Part shown: positions 9,057 to 21,722 of the stretch, in pieces
Numbering within the stretch: position 1 is the stretch's first letter
Layout: the number at the start of each line of letters is the position of its first letter
Source: Hanleya hanleyi
Taxonomy: Eukaryota > Mollusca > Polyplacophora > Lepidopleurida > Hanleyidae
Reading direction: 5' to 3'
DNA: 64,000 nt
Assembly (NCBI GenBank): GCA_036873755.1
Contig: JAVTVY010020548.1
Location: 1 to 64,000, forward strand
Made by a program: the position numbers and the translations under genes
The notes under the pieces: model-generated
The model's input: the letters and a program-made list of their open reading frames with translations, nothing else
Told to the model about the DNA's origin: nothing
Databases searched by the model: none

Positions 9057-12000
9057 CACAGTTGCCTAGCCTGTGGGATATTGGATGGTAGATGTCTGAG
9101 TATATTTTCCTTAAATTATGAAAATTGATCAAATTAAAGAAGCTCAAATCGATTTTAAAATAACAATTTTCTTGAATGTTTTTCTCTTTGATCGTTGACT
9201 CAAATAAAGTTATTCCCATTGATGTCAAGCCGAGTTACTACAGTTTTTACCTCCGTCGATCAGACGGAGGTCTAGGAGCGCAACGTGAAATCTCCCGCCA
9301 AATAATTGTCATATGGGGAACCCACGACTCATAGTATTTCCAATAGGGATCGTCATGGTTCCCGACGAAATCTTGAATCTTTTCTTTGGACACAAATGAA
9401 TGCTTACGTCACAAAAGGTGTGTATCCTTTGCAGCGCTTCCACCGGGTCTCTTTATTCGAGGGTACTAAATTCGCGCATGTACTTATAGCTTCGCGCTGG
9501 TACAGATGGCCCATATGCGACGAGCAAGACGGTACATCTTCGGAAAATTTATGACCTATTCCAAGGTTCTTAGCGTGACATGTACATGATCAGGTCAGGG
9601 GATTTGCAGCATTTCTGTTCTTCATTCAATACATAGTACTGTTAATACGCCTATATGATATGTACTTTTGTTGCTAACATTATGCAAGTTTTGTTGTTAA
9701 AAAAACAAAACTGAACGTACTTGTAGGCCTACTCGTTTGAAGCAGCAGACATTATAAATTTAGTTGACCTAGATTCTGCATTGAAGATCAACCATTGAAA
9801 CGCGGAAGACAACGAATTACGTCAATTATACAGTATTTTCGCCTGCATGTTGTCCTGATCGTCCTAGTCTTGTTTATCTGATGATGCTAAACAATAATGA
9901 TCTTGTGAACTTTGGGATAGGCCTAGGTCATAAATTTTCTGAAGATGTACCATTTTGCATGCGACGAAGACAAACCTGCGCTTTCATAAAAAGTAAATTT
10001 TCACGAAAGAAAAACTCGCATTCCAGATAGTATAATTGGAAACTTCCTCGAGAATCTCTGAATCGGCAAAAAGATAAAGGACGAGTGTCATTCACCAGGA
10101 TGCGAGTCGGAAGTGAGAAGTCAAATTCAAAGTCAGAGGTCAAAAACGTAAAACTCCGAAGAACTCTCTCGGCTTTTTCTTTTCTTTTTTTTTAGTTGGG
10201 GGGGGGGGGAGATAGCGACTGAAAAAATATATCTTCCCATGCTTCAATCGTTATCTGTGAATCCGATCAACAACCTAGCCGGATAATCTGTCAAAAATTA
10301 TCCGTCGTCTGGGTAAGGTTGAAGGGTCATCGGAAGCTCGAACTGTGATACAGGCAAAAACTGTTGTTGTTGTAGTCTGGAAAAATAACTCTGCCTCACG
10401 AGGCGCTCTCTCGGCTTTTTCTTTTCCTTTTGTTTGAAGATGGGGGGGGGGGAGATAGCGACTGGAAATATATATCTTCCCATGATACTTCAATCGTGCG
10501 CTCATGAATTCCACGGAAAAGCGGACATTGCTAAACAGCCCTTTTTCGCATAAAATTCACTCCACATTCTGTCGTAGACCCTATATTAGCATGCTGTTTG
10601 TTCTATTCGCTTCCTATGATCCCCGGGAACAAGCCAATAATAGAGAAGATGTGTTTTAATAGCGAAATATTTTTCCCGCAATTTTTTAACATGAAGAACT
10701 CGGGAAATTCTAAATTGTCAAAGAAGAAAAATTGCACTTTACTGAAAACTATACTATTTTGAAACATCTGCAGAAAAGATATGCATGTGGCGGGAGCTGT
10801 ATACCTTAGTAAAAATAAGAGGTCAGAGTTTTAATTTTCTAAGTAGAAGAGATAAATTCACTCTAGGAATATTTTTTTGAAGAAAATGTGTAATTAATAA
10901 AGCACTTTTACCGATAAGATTTAAAAAGCGCACTCGTGATTCCATCACGATTTTTTGTCGATTCCGTCACGGACTAGATTTAACCCCTGGGATGATCCAG
11001 TCGCGTTTTTCTCACGATGAAAAAAATCTTATCATCCTTGGGTACTGTATGTTAGTAAGAGATGTCATATAAGAATAGTCAGATTGAAACAGAGCAGCAA
11101 AAAAATAGACAAGCAACACTAGTCAAGAGTCGTGTCCGTTTCAGGTGATTCCTTCACGAACATTTCGAAGCATGATTTACTGAAAATGCTGGATCATCTG
11201 TAGATTTTTCATGGATCCGTAAACAGATGTCACATAGAATAGCAAACTAAACTTGAAACTACATGGGTATGACCACGGAACTTTCGAGTACATGACTTTG
11301 AATAAAGAAAAAGTCTTCCCAACGGTGATTCCGTCACGGTGGAATTCATGATCTGTGAATCCGATCAACAACCTAGCCGGACAATCTGTCAAAAATTATC
11401 CGTCGTCTGGGTAAGGTTGAAGGGTAATCGGAAGCTCGGACTGTGATACAGGCAAAAACTGTTGTTGTTGTAGTCTAGAAAAATAACTGGCATGCACTCT
11501 ATGGAGAAGGGCCTCGTGAGGCACAAAGTGCAATTTTTTGTTGTTGTTTATCTGCAAATCCGCTCAACTCGATGGGTATCTTTCACTTGTTCTCACAGTT
11601 GCCTGGCCTGTGTGATATTGGGTGGTCGAAGTCTGCGTATAGTTTTTTTCAATAAATTATGGAAATTAATATAAACATATATTTTTTTAAATAGATTTTT
11701 TTATAAGTGTATTTCTCTTTCATCTTTGGCTCAATTAAAGTCATTCTCTAAAATGTGAAGCCGAGTTAATACAGTTTTTAATTATCTACCAAACCCTGTC
11801 CTCTATGACATAGAATAAAAGAGAAGTTGGGAATAGAACCGCTCAACACAGTCATTTCTAAACATCAAGTTGTACATAAGTATTTTTACTTACTCTGTAC
11901 AAGCTGAGGGCATTTTTGTGGCTTTTGAAAATTTTGAGATTTTTGCGAGTCTGTCCATATTTAACTAAGCGACGTCCAAGCGAGCTAATGTACGCGCGTT

Positions 12001-13970
12001 ATATTCATATCAAGTATGGTGCGGCTTGTGTTCAATGAGGCTTGGAATGTTTATACAATTAATTTTCTTCTCACTGTTACACAATAAATATTTGCTGCGT
12101 GGAATCCAGTCATTTGTTCCATAGGGGCAATATTCTCATCAGCCATCACCATTCAATGTGAATGTGATACATGTACAAGTCCATGGTCATTGATACAGTA
12201 AGGTGAAGGCGAAGGTGACCTGTAACACCAGTATACAAAATTATACCGAGCGCATTGAATCCTCATCATATGATGTTGAGACAGATCAGAACGAAGTGTC
12301 GGTAAAATCAGGTGTGTTTTGAAGAGCATTCTCTCATCAATGATGATGCTATACTGTACACATACAAAATATGAAGTGTTGCTGTGTTGGGCCTATAGCA
12401 CAAAATCACAAGCAAGTTGGTACAACTAGGCACACAGGGTCTCATTTCTGTCGCTAACGTGTTGATTTGGGTGAGGGGATCCTCTCATGGGGAGGTGTGG
12501 GTGGGATGGGGCCTAATGTCTCAAGCACTTTTCCAGGTTTTCCATCAATATACTCTATTCCATACCCCAATATTTCAAGCACGTCAAATCAAACAAAAAT
12601 TATTTGCTGGGAATGTGACTTTCACATCCCTGTCTGGACATGCTAGTGAGGAACCCTCAATCCCAGATTAATTACCATTGATGAAGCTAACGTCCAACAA
12701 ATGCAAAATTGAGCTTGGCATCCGGCCGTATGTTATTCAGTGATGTATTACGCTACGGACCCTGTTGCCTCGACGGAGGTCTTTGCGCTCATCCAGCGCT
12801 TGTTAATAATGGCATGGAAAAAGAGATAAGTTGGGACAAGAATCATTCATAAACGAAAGGCTACATTTCCAAACGCCATCCGTTTATTACTTCCTAAGTG
12901 GACAAACCTTCGGATTATATAGCCTATACTTTCAATGTTTAAACTTTCTCTTGTCCTCAAGAGACAGTAATTGATTCTTCGCGCCAAAAAACGGCGTTTT
13001 CAACATGTTGTCAAGACTCTGGTGAATCTTTCTTACGTCAAAATTTTATGAACCGGGCTATACAATATGATCCGCGACGATTGGTCAAAATTATCCACAA
13101 GAGTCATTTGCCGCCCGCTGGATTATCTGCCCCTGTGTTACTATTACGGGTTCCGCATTCTCCGCGACTAGGTCGTTTTACAACTCCAGTCGGGAGAACC
13201 GGCATTGGGGGAAAATAGAGAGAATAAGTGACGCCAACCAGCGGGAAAGGGATTCTTTCACGAACCAGGTAGTAGGTAGTAATTGCAGGGCAAGCTCATC
13301 CCGGGAAGACAGTTTTACTGAAGAAGTTTGTAAATCAGTTAAAATCTCCGATTGTTATGCTCGCTATTTTAGCCGAATGACCAGTCTAGAATTCAACGAT
13401 CGGCTATCCCATCCTGGGCGACTGTGTAAAAAGATCGAGTCTCGGAGAATGCTGACCGCGTAAAACAGGGGCAAATAATCTAGTGGACGGGAGCTGACTT
13501 TTGGTGATAATTTCGACCAATCGTCTTGGATTATATTGTATAGCCCGGCACATCAAAGTTTGACGGAAGTAAGACTGGCTAGGGACTTGGCTACAAGTTG
13601 AAAAAAGCCGTCTTTTGGCGCGAAAAATGAATTTCTTTCCTCAAGGGAAGGTTTAGGTATTCAAAGCGTATATATTCCGAAGGTTTGTCCACTTGGAAAG
13701 TAATAAACGGATGGCGTTTGGAAAGGTAGGTAGAGAATCGATTGAAACGACCGTGTTGAGCGATTCTTTTCCCAACTTGCCTCTTTTTCTATGTCATAGA
13801 GGTCATCACAGGGTATGATTTTATTTGAGTCAAAGGTGAAAGACGAAGCATTTAGGAAAAATATAAAAACAAACATAGATTTGAATTTGTTTTAAAATTA
13901 AGTTTTCATAATTTATTGAAAATATATGTAGATATCTACCATCCAATATCCCAGAGGCCAGATAACTATG
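9057..13970. mobile_element. Long inverted-repeat element, copy 1 (interrupted)
   Basis: The left arm (9057-9247, resuming 12807 to about 13200) is the inverse of the right arm (about 13480-13970). Ends are CACAGTTGCCTAGCCTGTGG on the left and an inverted relative, CCAATATCCCAGAGGCCAG, on the right. The uninterrupted version is at 20283-21607. No transposase is visible, so it is a non-autonomous fold-back type. Confidence 0.7.
9248..12806. mobile_element. 3.56-kb insertion inside the inverted-repeat element
   Basis: Absent at the equivalent site of copy 2 (~20428, CAGTTTTTAATAATGG). Begins with a perfect palindrome, ACCTCCGTC-gatca-GACGGAGGT, and ends near GACGGAGGTCTTTGCGCTCA. Inside, 10275-10410 and 11345-11480 are a direct repeat (CAACAACCTAGCCGGA), and 11575-11850 is another copy of the host element's arm. 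No credible protein found. It may be a composite element. Confidence 0.6.
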
Positions 13971-14106
13971 ATTCCTGTATACTGAGCAAGGCAGGCATCT
14001 ATAACTCAGCACTTGTCTGCAAGATCTATTATCACCTGCTCCTTGTTAGTCTTCATGGTCATTGTCTTGAGTTCGTATCACTCTTACCAAGCCTTATAAT
14101 ACTCAC

Positions 14107-14265
14107 CAACAGGGACGAAATCGAGACCGTCGTGGACACAAGTACATAGCGGCTGGTCAAAGACGGTTCCTGGTCCACAGGACATCTGCATTCTCTCTCC
14201 GAATTCATCAGTGGAGAAATATATACGCTGATCATTGTCGACATCATTAGCGACCAGGTTACAGG
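14107..14265 (-). CDS. Pif/BMSP-like gene, exon 5 (third chitin-binding module), copy 1
   Basis: Acceptor TTTACAG before 14265 and donor GTGAGT from 14106; 159 bases, phase 1 at both ends. The motif SCGPGTVFDQPLCTCV is typical of peritrophin-A-like chitin-binding modules, where an aromatic-rich strand is followed by C-G-P-G-T-V-F-D and closing cysteines. Only four cysteines are present, fewer than a canonical six. Joins exon 4 and exon 6 in frame. Confidence 0.8.
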
Positions 14266-14287
14266 CTGTAAATCGAGAGTAAATGGT

Positions 14288-14345
14288 TTTATAGTGCCGT
14301 ACAGTTCACGTTAGTGCCGTACAGTTCACGTTAGTGCCGTACAGA
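14288..14345. repeat. 20-bp triplicate
   Basis: TAGTGCCGTACAGTTCACGT repeated nearly three times; two copies in segment copy 2 (~21908-21945). Confidence 0.85.
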
Positions 14346-14692
14346 ACAGTTGCTCGTTTGCGCAACTAGGATTTATTCTCTAGATGATATACATAGTGCA
14401 AATAAGTGGTCGCGCCGTGTAATATAAGTTGTTGTACCTGTGGAAGTATTTTCTAATCGGATCCATGTTTTGTTAGAGAGATGATGAACCCCAGTGTAGG
14501 CTCCACGAGGGGATGTTTGTCTGAATCACCATTTGTCTCACCGTCCGTACGCATAGTACGGTAATCGACAACCATTCTCGAAGGCAGCGGCATCCACAGA
14601 TATATTTTTTTGAGACGTCGTGATGACATCGTGCGATGATCATCGTTGTCTGGGATTAAAGGAAGTCATACTCCTGTCAAGTACTGATCATT

Positions 14693-15100
14693 ATGTCTCC
14701 CCCAACTATGTTGGGGGGAGACATCTGGTGTTTGTGCTGTCTGTCTGTCTGTCTGGATGGATGTCTTGATGGATGTCTGTCCGTCCCCTTGCCTTGTCTG
14801 CAACATATCTTGAGAACTACTGGATGGAATTTCACCAAACTTGGATGGAAGCTTCATTGGGATCTACTTGTACATGTATGTACAATGAAAATCGCTTCTT
14901 TGTAATTAATATTTTTAGATACGCAGCTTTGTTTAAGATACTTATTGCTAGATTCATTTTATAGCACTTTCCCTTAAATTATGTGCCCATTCAAGGCAAG
15001 GTGGGAGGTTGGGGGAGACGTATGTTTTTGCTCAAAAAAACAACCAGCATAGGTTTCATGCCGGAGCGGCAACTCAAGGGTCAAAGAGCGGAACCTCTAG
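14693..15100 (+). mobile_element. Pearl/HINE-like (Helentron-related) element, 408 bp
   Basis: The 5' end is a hairpin, ATGTCTCCCCCAAC-tat-GTTGGGGGGAGACAT. A CTGT/GGATG-rich core follows, then one unit of the core repeat seen many times at 27-29 kb. The 3' end is GCGGAACCTCTAG. The empty site in copy 2 (22281-22290) shows insertion next to TT. End hairpin, core tandem unit and CTAG 3' end are features of Helentron-associated elements such as molluscan pearl; assignment is by structure only. Confidence 0.65.
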
Positions 15101-15539
15101 TTTGTAATTGCGAAAGATACTTGAGTGAGTGAGTGAATAAGGTTTAACGTCGCTTTCAACATTTTTTCAGCTATATCACGACGGGGAAGGGAAGGGAGGG
15201 GAGGGGAGGGGCAAGGGTACCTACTTGCAGATCCAATGCTGCCATTTTATAGTGCTGTCCCACTGAAATATCATGCCGTAGGCAGACATGACACCCCACT
15301 CAGTCACATTATACTGACACCGAGCGAACCAGTCCTTGTTCTATCCTCCTAATGCTGAGCGTAAGCGAGGGAGCAACAAGTTCCATTTTTCAAGTCTTAG
15401 GTATGACCCGGCCTGGCGAAAGATACTGACACCTGTCTTCCAACACATAAGTTTATAGAAACGCTTAATATGGTCTACATCATTAAAACGAAATCGTCTT
15501 TCGTCTTAGAGTGAGTTGCTGGTCGTCAGCGGCATTGAC

Positions 15540-16110
15540 CATTATAGCCAAGTTCACATGGCTTCGTTCGTTTCTACTGCGCCATGAATCCTCTCACCGA
15601 ACTTTCATGTACACTCCGGGAAAACACGGCCCCATGGGTCGTACGGCTCCATCCGGTAAATTATGAAACAATCCCTCTGTCCACTGCTTTGATCGAGTTC
15701 GGCAAATAGTTTCATTGCCATGAAGAGCTGATCCGTCTGCAATCAGTCTTCAAACATCAACGGCCGGTCGAATTTCTCCTGGGTACCGCCATTATCTTCG
15801 TACTGGTCACGTGATCCGCATGATACGTAGCTTATCACGTGACACGTACGAATATAATGGAGGAAAATTCAACCGGCCGTTGAAGTTTGAGGCTGACTGC
15901 AGACGGATCAGCTCTTCACGGCAATGAAACTATTTGCCGAACTCGATAAAAGCAGTGGACAGAGAATGGGAAGAGGTTGTTTTATTGCCGGATGGAGCCG
16001 TACGACTCATGGAGCCGTGTTGTCCCGGAGTGTACATGTAAGTTCAGTAAGAGGATTCATCGCGTAGTAGGAACGAACGAAGCCATGTGGACTAGATGAC
16101 CATTCACCTT
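15540..16110. mobile_element. Fold-back element, ~570 bp, copy 1
   Basis: Two ~260-bp arms in inverted orientation (CACATGGCTTCGTTCGTT on the left; AACGAACGAAGCCATGTG on the right) meet at a centre with two inverted CACGTGAT motifs (about 15809-15840). Same element at 22868-23398. No protein seen. Confidence 0.8.
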
Positions 16111-16798
16111 TTGATCTCAACCTTGGTACCGGACACATCGCTTCCTACTAATGGAAACTCTCACAAAACTGTGATTTTCAATGTATCCTCAGTGGCCTTG
16201 ACCTTTGGCCTTTGGTCCTCGATAGGTTTCTTTTTTTTGGAACTAAATAAGAAAAGTTCGCCAGCTATAAATGACATAGTCCAACATTTTGGGACACGAT
16301 TTGGCAAAAAATATAACCGTATATGAACATGTTGCGGAGGGGGTTGTTTGAAGATTCCATAGCGGGACAAATTGGCTGAGATGCCCTGCCGTGTATTTTG
16401 GACACAAGGAACTTGGTGCACATCCGACGAACTCTTGTCCACATTTCTCCCATACCAATATCGATATCTGAATCTTTCAGCTATTAAGACAAATACAAAA
16501 AATGGGAATTTCGAGATTCAAATGTCGCGGTGATCTTGGCTGCATTGTGTGAATCTGTCCTATTAGTCATGTCATGCGCATGGCAAACCTGCGATCAAGG
16601 TCAAATCACGAATGACATCAATGTAAGTTACTTCCCCTTCATTCATACTTGGTAACATTGCAAGAAGTCAGCGATCTTGGCCACGAAAACATATTTGTCA
16701 TTCTCCAAGCAGGCCTATTCTAAAATATAACTACGCGGAGATAGCCTTAAAACTGACGAGATTACCAGCGGAGTTCCGCAGATTAAACTGTTAAGCCT

Positions 16799-16821
16799 NN
16801 NNNNNNNNNNNNNNNNNNNNN
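16799..16821. other. Assembly gap, 23 N
   Basis: Run of N exactly at the junction of the two copies of the duplicated segment. Confidence 1.
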
Positions 16822-16858
16822 CAACATAATTATATTGTCATTTCGAACGGAGACTCAC

Positions 16859-16949
16859 GTCCTGTTGCTATAGAACTGGCTGGTCCACCATCAATAGAAA
16901 TGTCTAGGTTTGACCCGTCAAAGTGCACAACTGCAGTTTTTCTTCCGCC
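16859..16949 (-). CDS. Pif/BMSP-like gene, exon 7, copy 2
   Basis: Same as 4417-4507: acceptor before 16949, donor GTGAGT from 16858, phase 0 in and phase 1 out. One synonymous difference from copy 1. Its phase-1 end would join either a following exon or copy 1's exon 5 in frame. Confidence 0.7.
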
Positions 16950-17059
16950 CTGTATAAGAATAATAAGACCAATTAGTTCATATCAATACTGTAATTTAAA
17001 CCCAAGATCATATAGATAATTGTACAAATGCAATATAAACCAAAGATCATCTCATTAAT

Positions 17060-17345
17060 AATGCAATTTTAAACCTAAGATCATATAGATAATTGAACAA
17101 ATGCAATATAAACCTAAGATCATCTCATTAATAATGCAATTTTAAACCTAAGATCATATCGTTAATACTAATAGTCCAATCTAATCCTTAGATCATATCG
17201 TTAATAGTAACAATACAATCTAATCCTTAGATCCTATCGTTAATAGTAATAATGCGATCTAATCCTTAGATCATATCGTTAATAGTAATAATGCAATCTA
17301 ATCCTTAGATCATATCGTTAATAGTAATAATGCAATCTAAACCTT
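17060..17345. repeat. ~39-bp minisatellite, copy 2
   Basis: Shorter version of the array at 4590-5110. Confidence 0.85.
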
Positions 17346-19184
17346 CGATTATATCGTTCACAGTTCAATATAATGTATAATGCAATCTATGGCTAAGATT
17401 GTATCGTTAATAATAAAAATACAACATAAACCTAAATCTCAAATAGTTTGAATATAAATTCTCCGGTACATTCTTCCTCTAATACCTGTCTTTCTGCCAT
17501 ACTAACAGTTTGGTTACTGGTCCAGGTACACATTATTGGGAAATTAAAAAAAGAGCCTGTCCGTTCACTGGCCCGTGACTTCAGCTGATTCGCTACTGGG
17601 CTGTATGATTTCACTTCGCCCGGTCTTTTAACCCAGGAGACTATTTTCAACTGGTCGTAGCTGGTATAATTTTATACACATGCACTATATTTTCCAGTAT
17701 TCAAAGAAAGTGTCATTTTGCTCGAGTACTGGAAAAATATAGTTCATATGTATAAAATTATGCCACTTGTTACCAAAATGGTTTCCAGGGTTAAAAGAAA
17801 GGTGAAGTTATACACCCTGTTAGCTGATCAGCTGAAGTCACGGTTCATTGAACAGACGGGCTCTTCTTTGTTTTCTCAATAATATGCAACTGAGTCATTG
17901 AAACCACGTCCTACTACCATAATATGAAGTCAGATTGAATGTCATCCAGGTTCATACTCCATGTAAGGATCACGAGACAATGCATACAATAGCCAAATCT
18001 GGGGACAACAATAAGTCTAGACGTGAGCCTTTTTAGCGCCACAACGACTCAAACAATATCTGCCTACACCAAGTATCTACAGACATCCATTGCATGGGCG
18101 TCGGCCGTAGACCGTTTCCGTGTCAATACGTCATGACCCCATTCTATTATGACTATGCGAGAACCGAATTCCAAATAAGCATGAAATAAGATACCAATGA
18201 ATCCGAGCTAGGTTTCAGAACAAAAACTACTATTCTTTCACGCATGATGACTTGTCAATGAAATTAATCTATCAAAGCATTATTGCATAATCAAATATCT
18301 CACGATGATTGTTCGATATGGTAAAACAAAATCATGCTGTATAGAACGTGATAGTGAACAACCTGGGAAGAACCTCACATTCCAGAGGTCACGTTTTTGA
18401 GCATCTAGTTAGAATTACATTTGAGTGAATACCATTCTATTAGGCATACAATAAATAACGAATGCCGTGTCTATGGAAATCTCGTCCTCTCTTCAACGAC
18501 TCACAGACGCCTGGCCAGACATTCACACTCGCACTTGCACTTGTCTTTTTTATTGTGAGATCTGTGTACACATATTATTATTATTATTAATGAGAAATAA
18601 CAAAATTGGTCAACTGTATAATAATATGTATTTGGTATATTACGTTATGGTGTTTACCAAAATAGTTTACCAGTTTTTACTCTTTATCATTAATGTTATC
18701 ACCGGATGACTCAAAGTATTCACTCCTACATACATATTATTATTTGTCCAGGATTACAAAAATATGATTATGTGAGACTGACAGGCACCAAGTCCTCTCA
18801 ATTTAAATGCATCTCTTCACATAAATTGAGGTTCTATTTTCCAACATCCATTTCTCGAGAAGCCCCAAATTTGCACTTAATTCGTTTGAACTAAGATGTA
18901 AATGCAATGATCGCACTTCACACATCAATATGATCTCGGCAACCAGAACAACATTAAGTTAACTGACGTGTTTTCGTTACACAGCTAAACACATCTACGC
19001 CAAATGTTTGATCCTCATGACAGATAGTTCTCAAGAAATAAACGGGTTTCTTCATAAAACTGAAGAAATCAAATAATGGAAGTAAGGCGATAAGAAACTA
19101 GATTAGAGGCTATTAACTAACTAATACTAATGCCTCTACATTGATGGTGAGACACAAGTGTGAATGACCGACTTAAAGTTGTTT

Positions 19185-19355
19185 CCACTTAACCAGGAGA
19201 TAATTAACCACTTAACCAGGCGATAATTAACCACCTAACCAAGCGATAATTTGGCCACTTAACCAGGTGATAATTTGGCCACTTAACCAGGCGATAATTT
19301 GACCACTTAACCAGGCGATAATTAACCACTTAACCAGGCGATAATTTGGCCACTC
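19185..19355. repeat. 24-bp minisatellite, copy 2
   Basis: Seven units, matching 7340-7505. Confidence 0.9.
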
Positions 19356-19554
19356 GAAATAAGATTTTTTAGAGCTAATATTTCACCCATCAACTCTATC
19401 ATCTGGAGGAATAATCAGTATATTTCTTTTTTTCATAAATTTTGAATTGCAGGTGCGATGCAAGTTCTTAAATGGACCCACACTATGGATATATTCTATC
19501 CCACGTGTTCCAATTAAATATGTAGATCCATGTAATGTATTGTAATATACTTAC

Positions 19555-19931
19555 ACCGCCCGTGGCACTCATCGATTGGGTGCCGTCGGGAACGGTTCTG
19601 ACCATTCCGGTGGCTCCGTTCGGGTTGGCTCCAATTGAAATTGTGGGGTTTGTGTCGACGCATTCAGCGTTACTGACCAGAGCGGCGCCTGAAGGAGAAC
19701 CTTGATTGATGTAGACCACTCTCATCGTGAATTGTCGAGATAAGTCACTGTTAGCGTTGGTGATTCTCACCAGGGTATCACCGCCGAATTCACCGACGAA
19801 GCCAGTCGCAGCTGAAGGGTCTGGTGATGTTCCCAAGTTTTCACTGGTAATGCTGTAACCATTTCTCGATTGATCTACCGCGCCACCATCAGCCGTGAAT
19901 CGCAAATCAATTTCCGGGTTTGGTAAACATT
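19555..19931 (-). CDS. Pif/BMSP-like gene, exon 6 (laminin-G, first part), copy 2
   Basis: Same limits, phases and length (377) as copy 1; the frame is open. Replacements relative to copy 1 include V/L at the sixth residue of the PEIDVRF region, E/V and R/Q in the next loop, T/S and E/A before TGFVGEF, D/N before PNGATG, and I/T and T/M near the 3' end. Confidence 0.75.
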
Positions 19932-20282
19932 CTGTACGTATGAAGATATTATGTTACTTTCAATATCACGAAATACAACATTTCATAGATTTAAAAGCTC
20001 AGATTTCAGTTTCAGAATTTATTTTCTGAATATAAAAATATGGCTCTAGAGTTTATTTTCCTGGGACATTAGTTCATCACCTACATGTTTTCTTGTACCT
20101 GTATTGGAGATTGTCAAACAGATTTAGAGAAAACGTTTGCTAAAGATCCCGAAAAGATCGACATTTTCGAAAGCTAGTGGTCGGCCTTTTTGAGATTGTG
20201 AATGTACATCGAATGAAGCTTTCCATCTTTCCTTCTACTTTTCCGACGAATCGACTCCCGGTATTCTCCAAGCAGGTCGAAC

Positions 20283-21607
20283 TGAGGGATATTGGATTCT
20301 GAGTATATTTTCACTAAATTATGAAAATTGATCAAATAAAGAAGCTCAAATCGATTTTTTTCTCTTTGATCGTTTACTCAAATAAAGTTATTCCCATTGA
20401 TGTCAAGCCGAGTTACTACAGTTTTTAATAATGGCATGGAAAAAGAGATAAGTTGGGACAAGAATCATTCATAAACGAAAGGCTACATTTCCAAACGCCA
20501 TCCGTTTATTACTTCCTAAGTGGACAAACCTTCGGATTATATAGCCTATACTTTGAATGTCTAAACATTCTCTTGAGGAAATTAATTCATTCTTCGCGCC
20601 AAAAAACGGCGTTTTCAACATGTTGCCAAGACTCTGGCGAATCTTTCTTACGTCAAAATTTTATGAACCGGGCTATACAATATGATCCGCGACGATTGGT
20701 CAAAATTATCCACAAGAGTCATTTGCCGCCCGCTGGATTATCTGCCCCTGTGTTACTATTACGGGTTCCGCATTCTCCGCGACTCGGTCGTTTTACAACT
20801 CCAGTCGCCCATGACGGGAGAACCGTCATTGGGGGAAAAATAGAGAGAATATCAACTGATCAAGTGACGCTAACCAGCGGGAAAGGGATTCTTTCACGAA
20901 CCAGGTAGTAGGTAGTAATTGCAGGGCAAGCTCATCCCGGGAAGACAGTTTTACTGAAGAAGTTTGTAAATCAGTTAAAATCTCCGATTGTTATGCTCGC
21001 TATTTTAGCCGAATGACCAGTCTAGAATTCAACGATCGGCTATCCCATCCTGGGCGACTGTGTAAAAAGATCGAGTCTCGGAGAATGCTGACCGCGTAAA
21101 ACAGGGGCAAATAATCTAGTGGACGGGAGCTGACTTTTGGTGATAATTTCGACCATTCGTCTTGGATTATATTGTATAGCCCCGGCACATAAAAGTTTGA
21201 CGGAAGTAAGACTGGCTAAGGACTTGGCTACAATTTGAAAAAACCGTCTTCTGGCGCGAAAAATGAATTTCTTTCCTCAAGGGAAGGTTTGAGTATTCAA
21301 AGCGTATATATTCCGAAGGTTTGTCAACTTGGAATGTAATAAACGGATGGCGTTTGGAAAGGTAGGTGGAAAATCGATTGAAACGACCGTGTTGAGCGAT
21401 TCTTTTCCCAACTTGCCTCTTTTTCTATGTCATAGAGGTCATCACAGGGTGTGATTTTATTTGAGTCAAAGGTGAAAGACGAAGCATTTAGGAAAAATAT
21501 AAAAAACAAACATAGATTTGAATTTGTTTTAAAATTAATTTTTCATAATTTATTGAAAATATATGTAGATATCTACCATCCAATATCCCAGAGGCCAGAT
21601 AACTATG
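20283..21607. mobile_element. Long inverted-repeat element, copy 2 (uninterrupted)
   Basis: About 1.3 kb; arms of several hundred bp run 20283-20900 and 21050-21607 in inverted orientation. Landmarks in inverse order are CCAAACGCCATCCGTTTATT on the left and AATAAACGGATGGCGTTTGG on the right. It lies 116 bp from exon 5. The left terminus is shortened relative to copy 1. A frame at 20453-20908 is an arm artefact. Confidence 0.75.
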
Positions 21608-21722
21608 ATTCCTGTATACTGAGCAAGGCAGGCATCTATAACTCAGCACTTGTCTGCAAGATCTATTATCACCTGCTCCTTGTTAGTCTTCATGGTCATT
21701 GTCATGAGTTCGTAATACTCAC

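Larger units (their letters stand above)
4380..16798. repeat. Duplicated segment, copy 1 (12.4 kb)
   Basis: Matches 16822-24065 over its whole length apart from indels. Copy 1 has extra sequence at ~6121-6612, ~8370-9080, 9248-12806 and 14693-15100, plus more 39-bp repeats near 4.6-5.1 kb. Both copies carry the same three exons. Copy 1 ends at the N gap, and copy 2 starts on the other side of the gap with the sequence that begins copy 1. That fits two haplotypes placed in series. Confidence 0.85.

Noticed and set aside
8494..9228. Frames of 166-244 codons on both strands
   Set aside because: Produced by the 48-bp minisatellite, which is absent from the sister copy.
9248..12806. Canonical transposon with terminal inverted repeats
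   Set aside because: GACGGAGGTCT occurs in direct, not inverted, orientation at the two edges, and the left palindrome is local.
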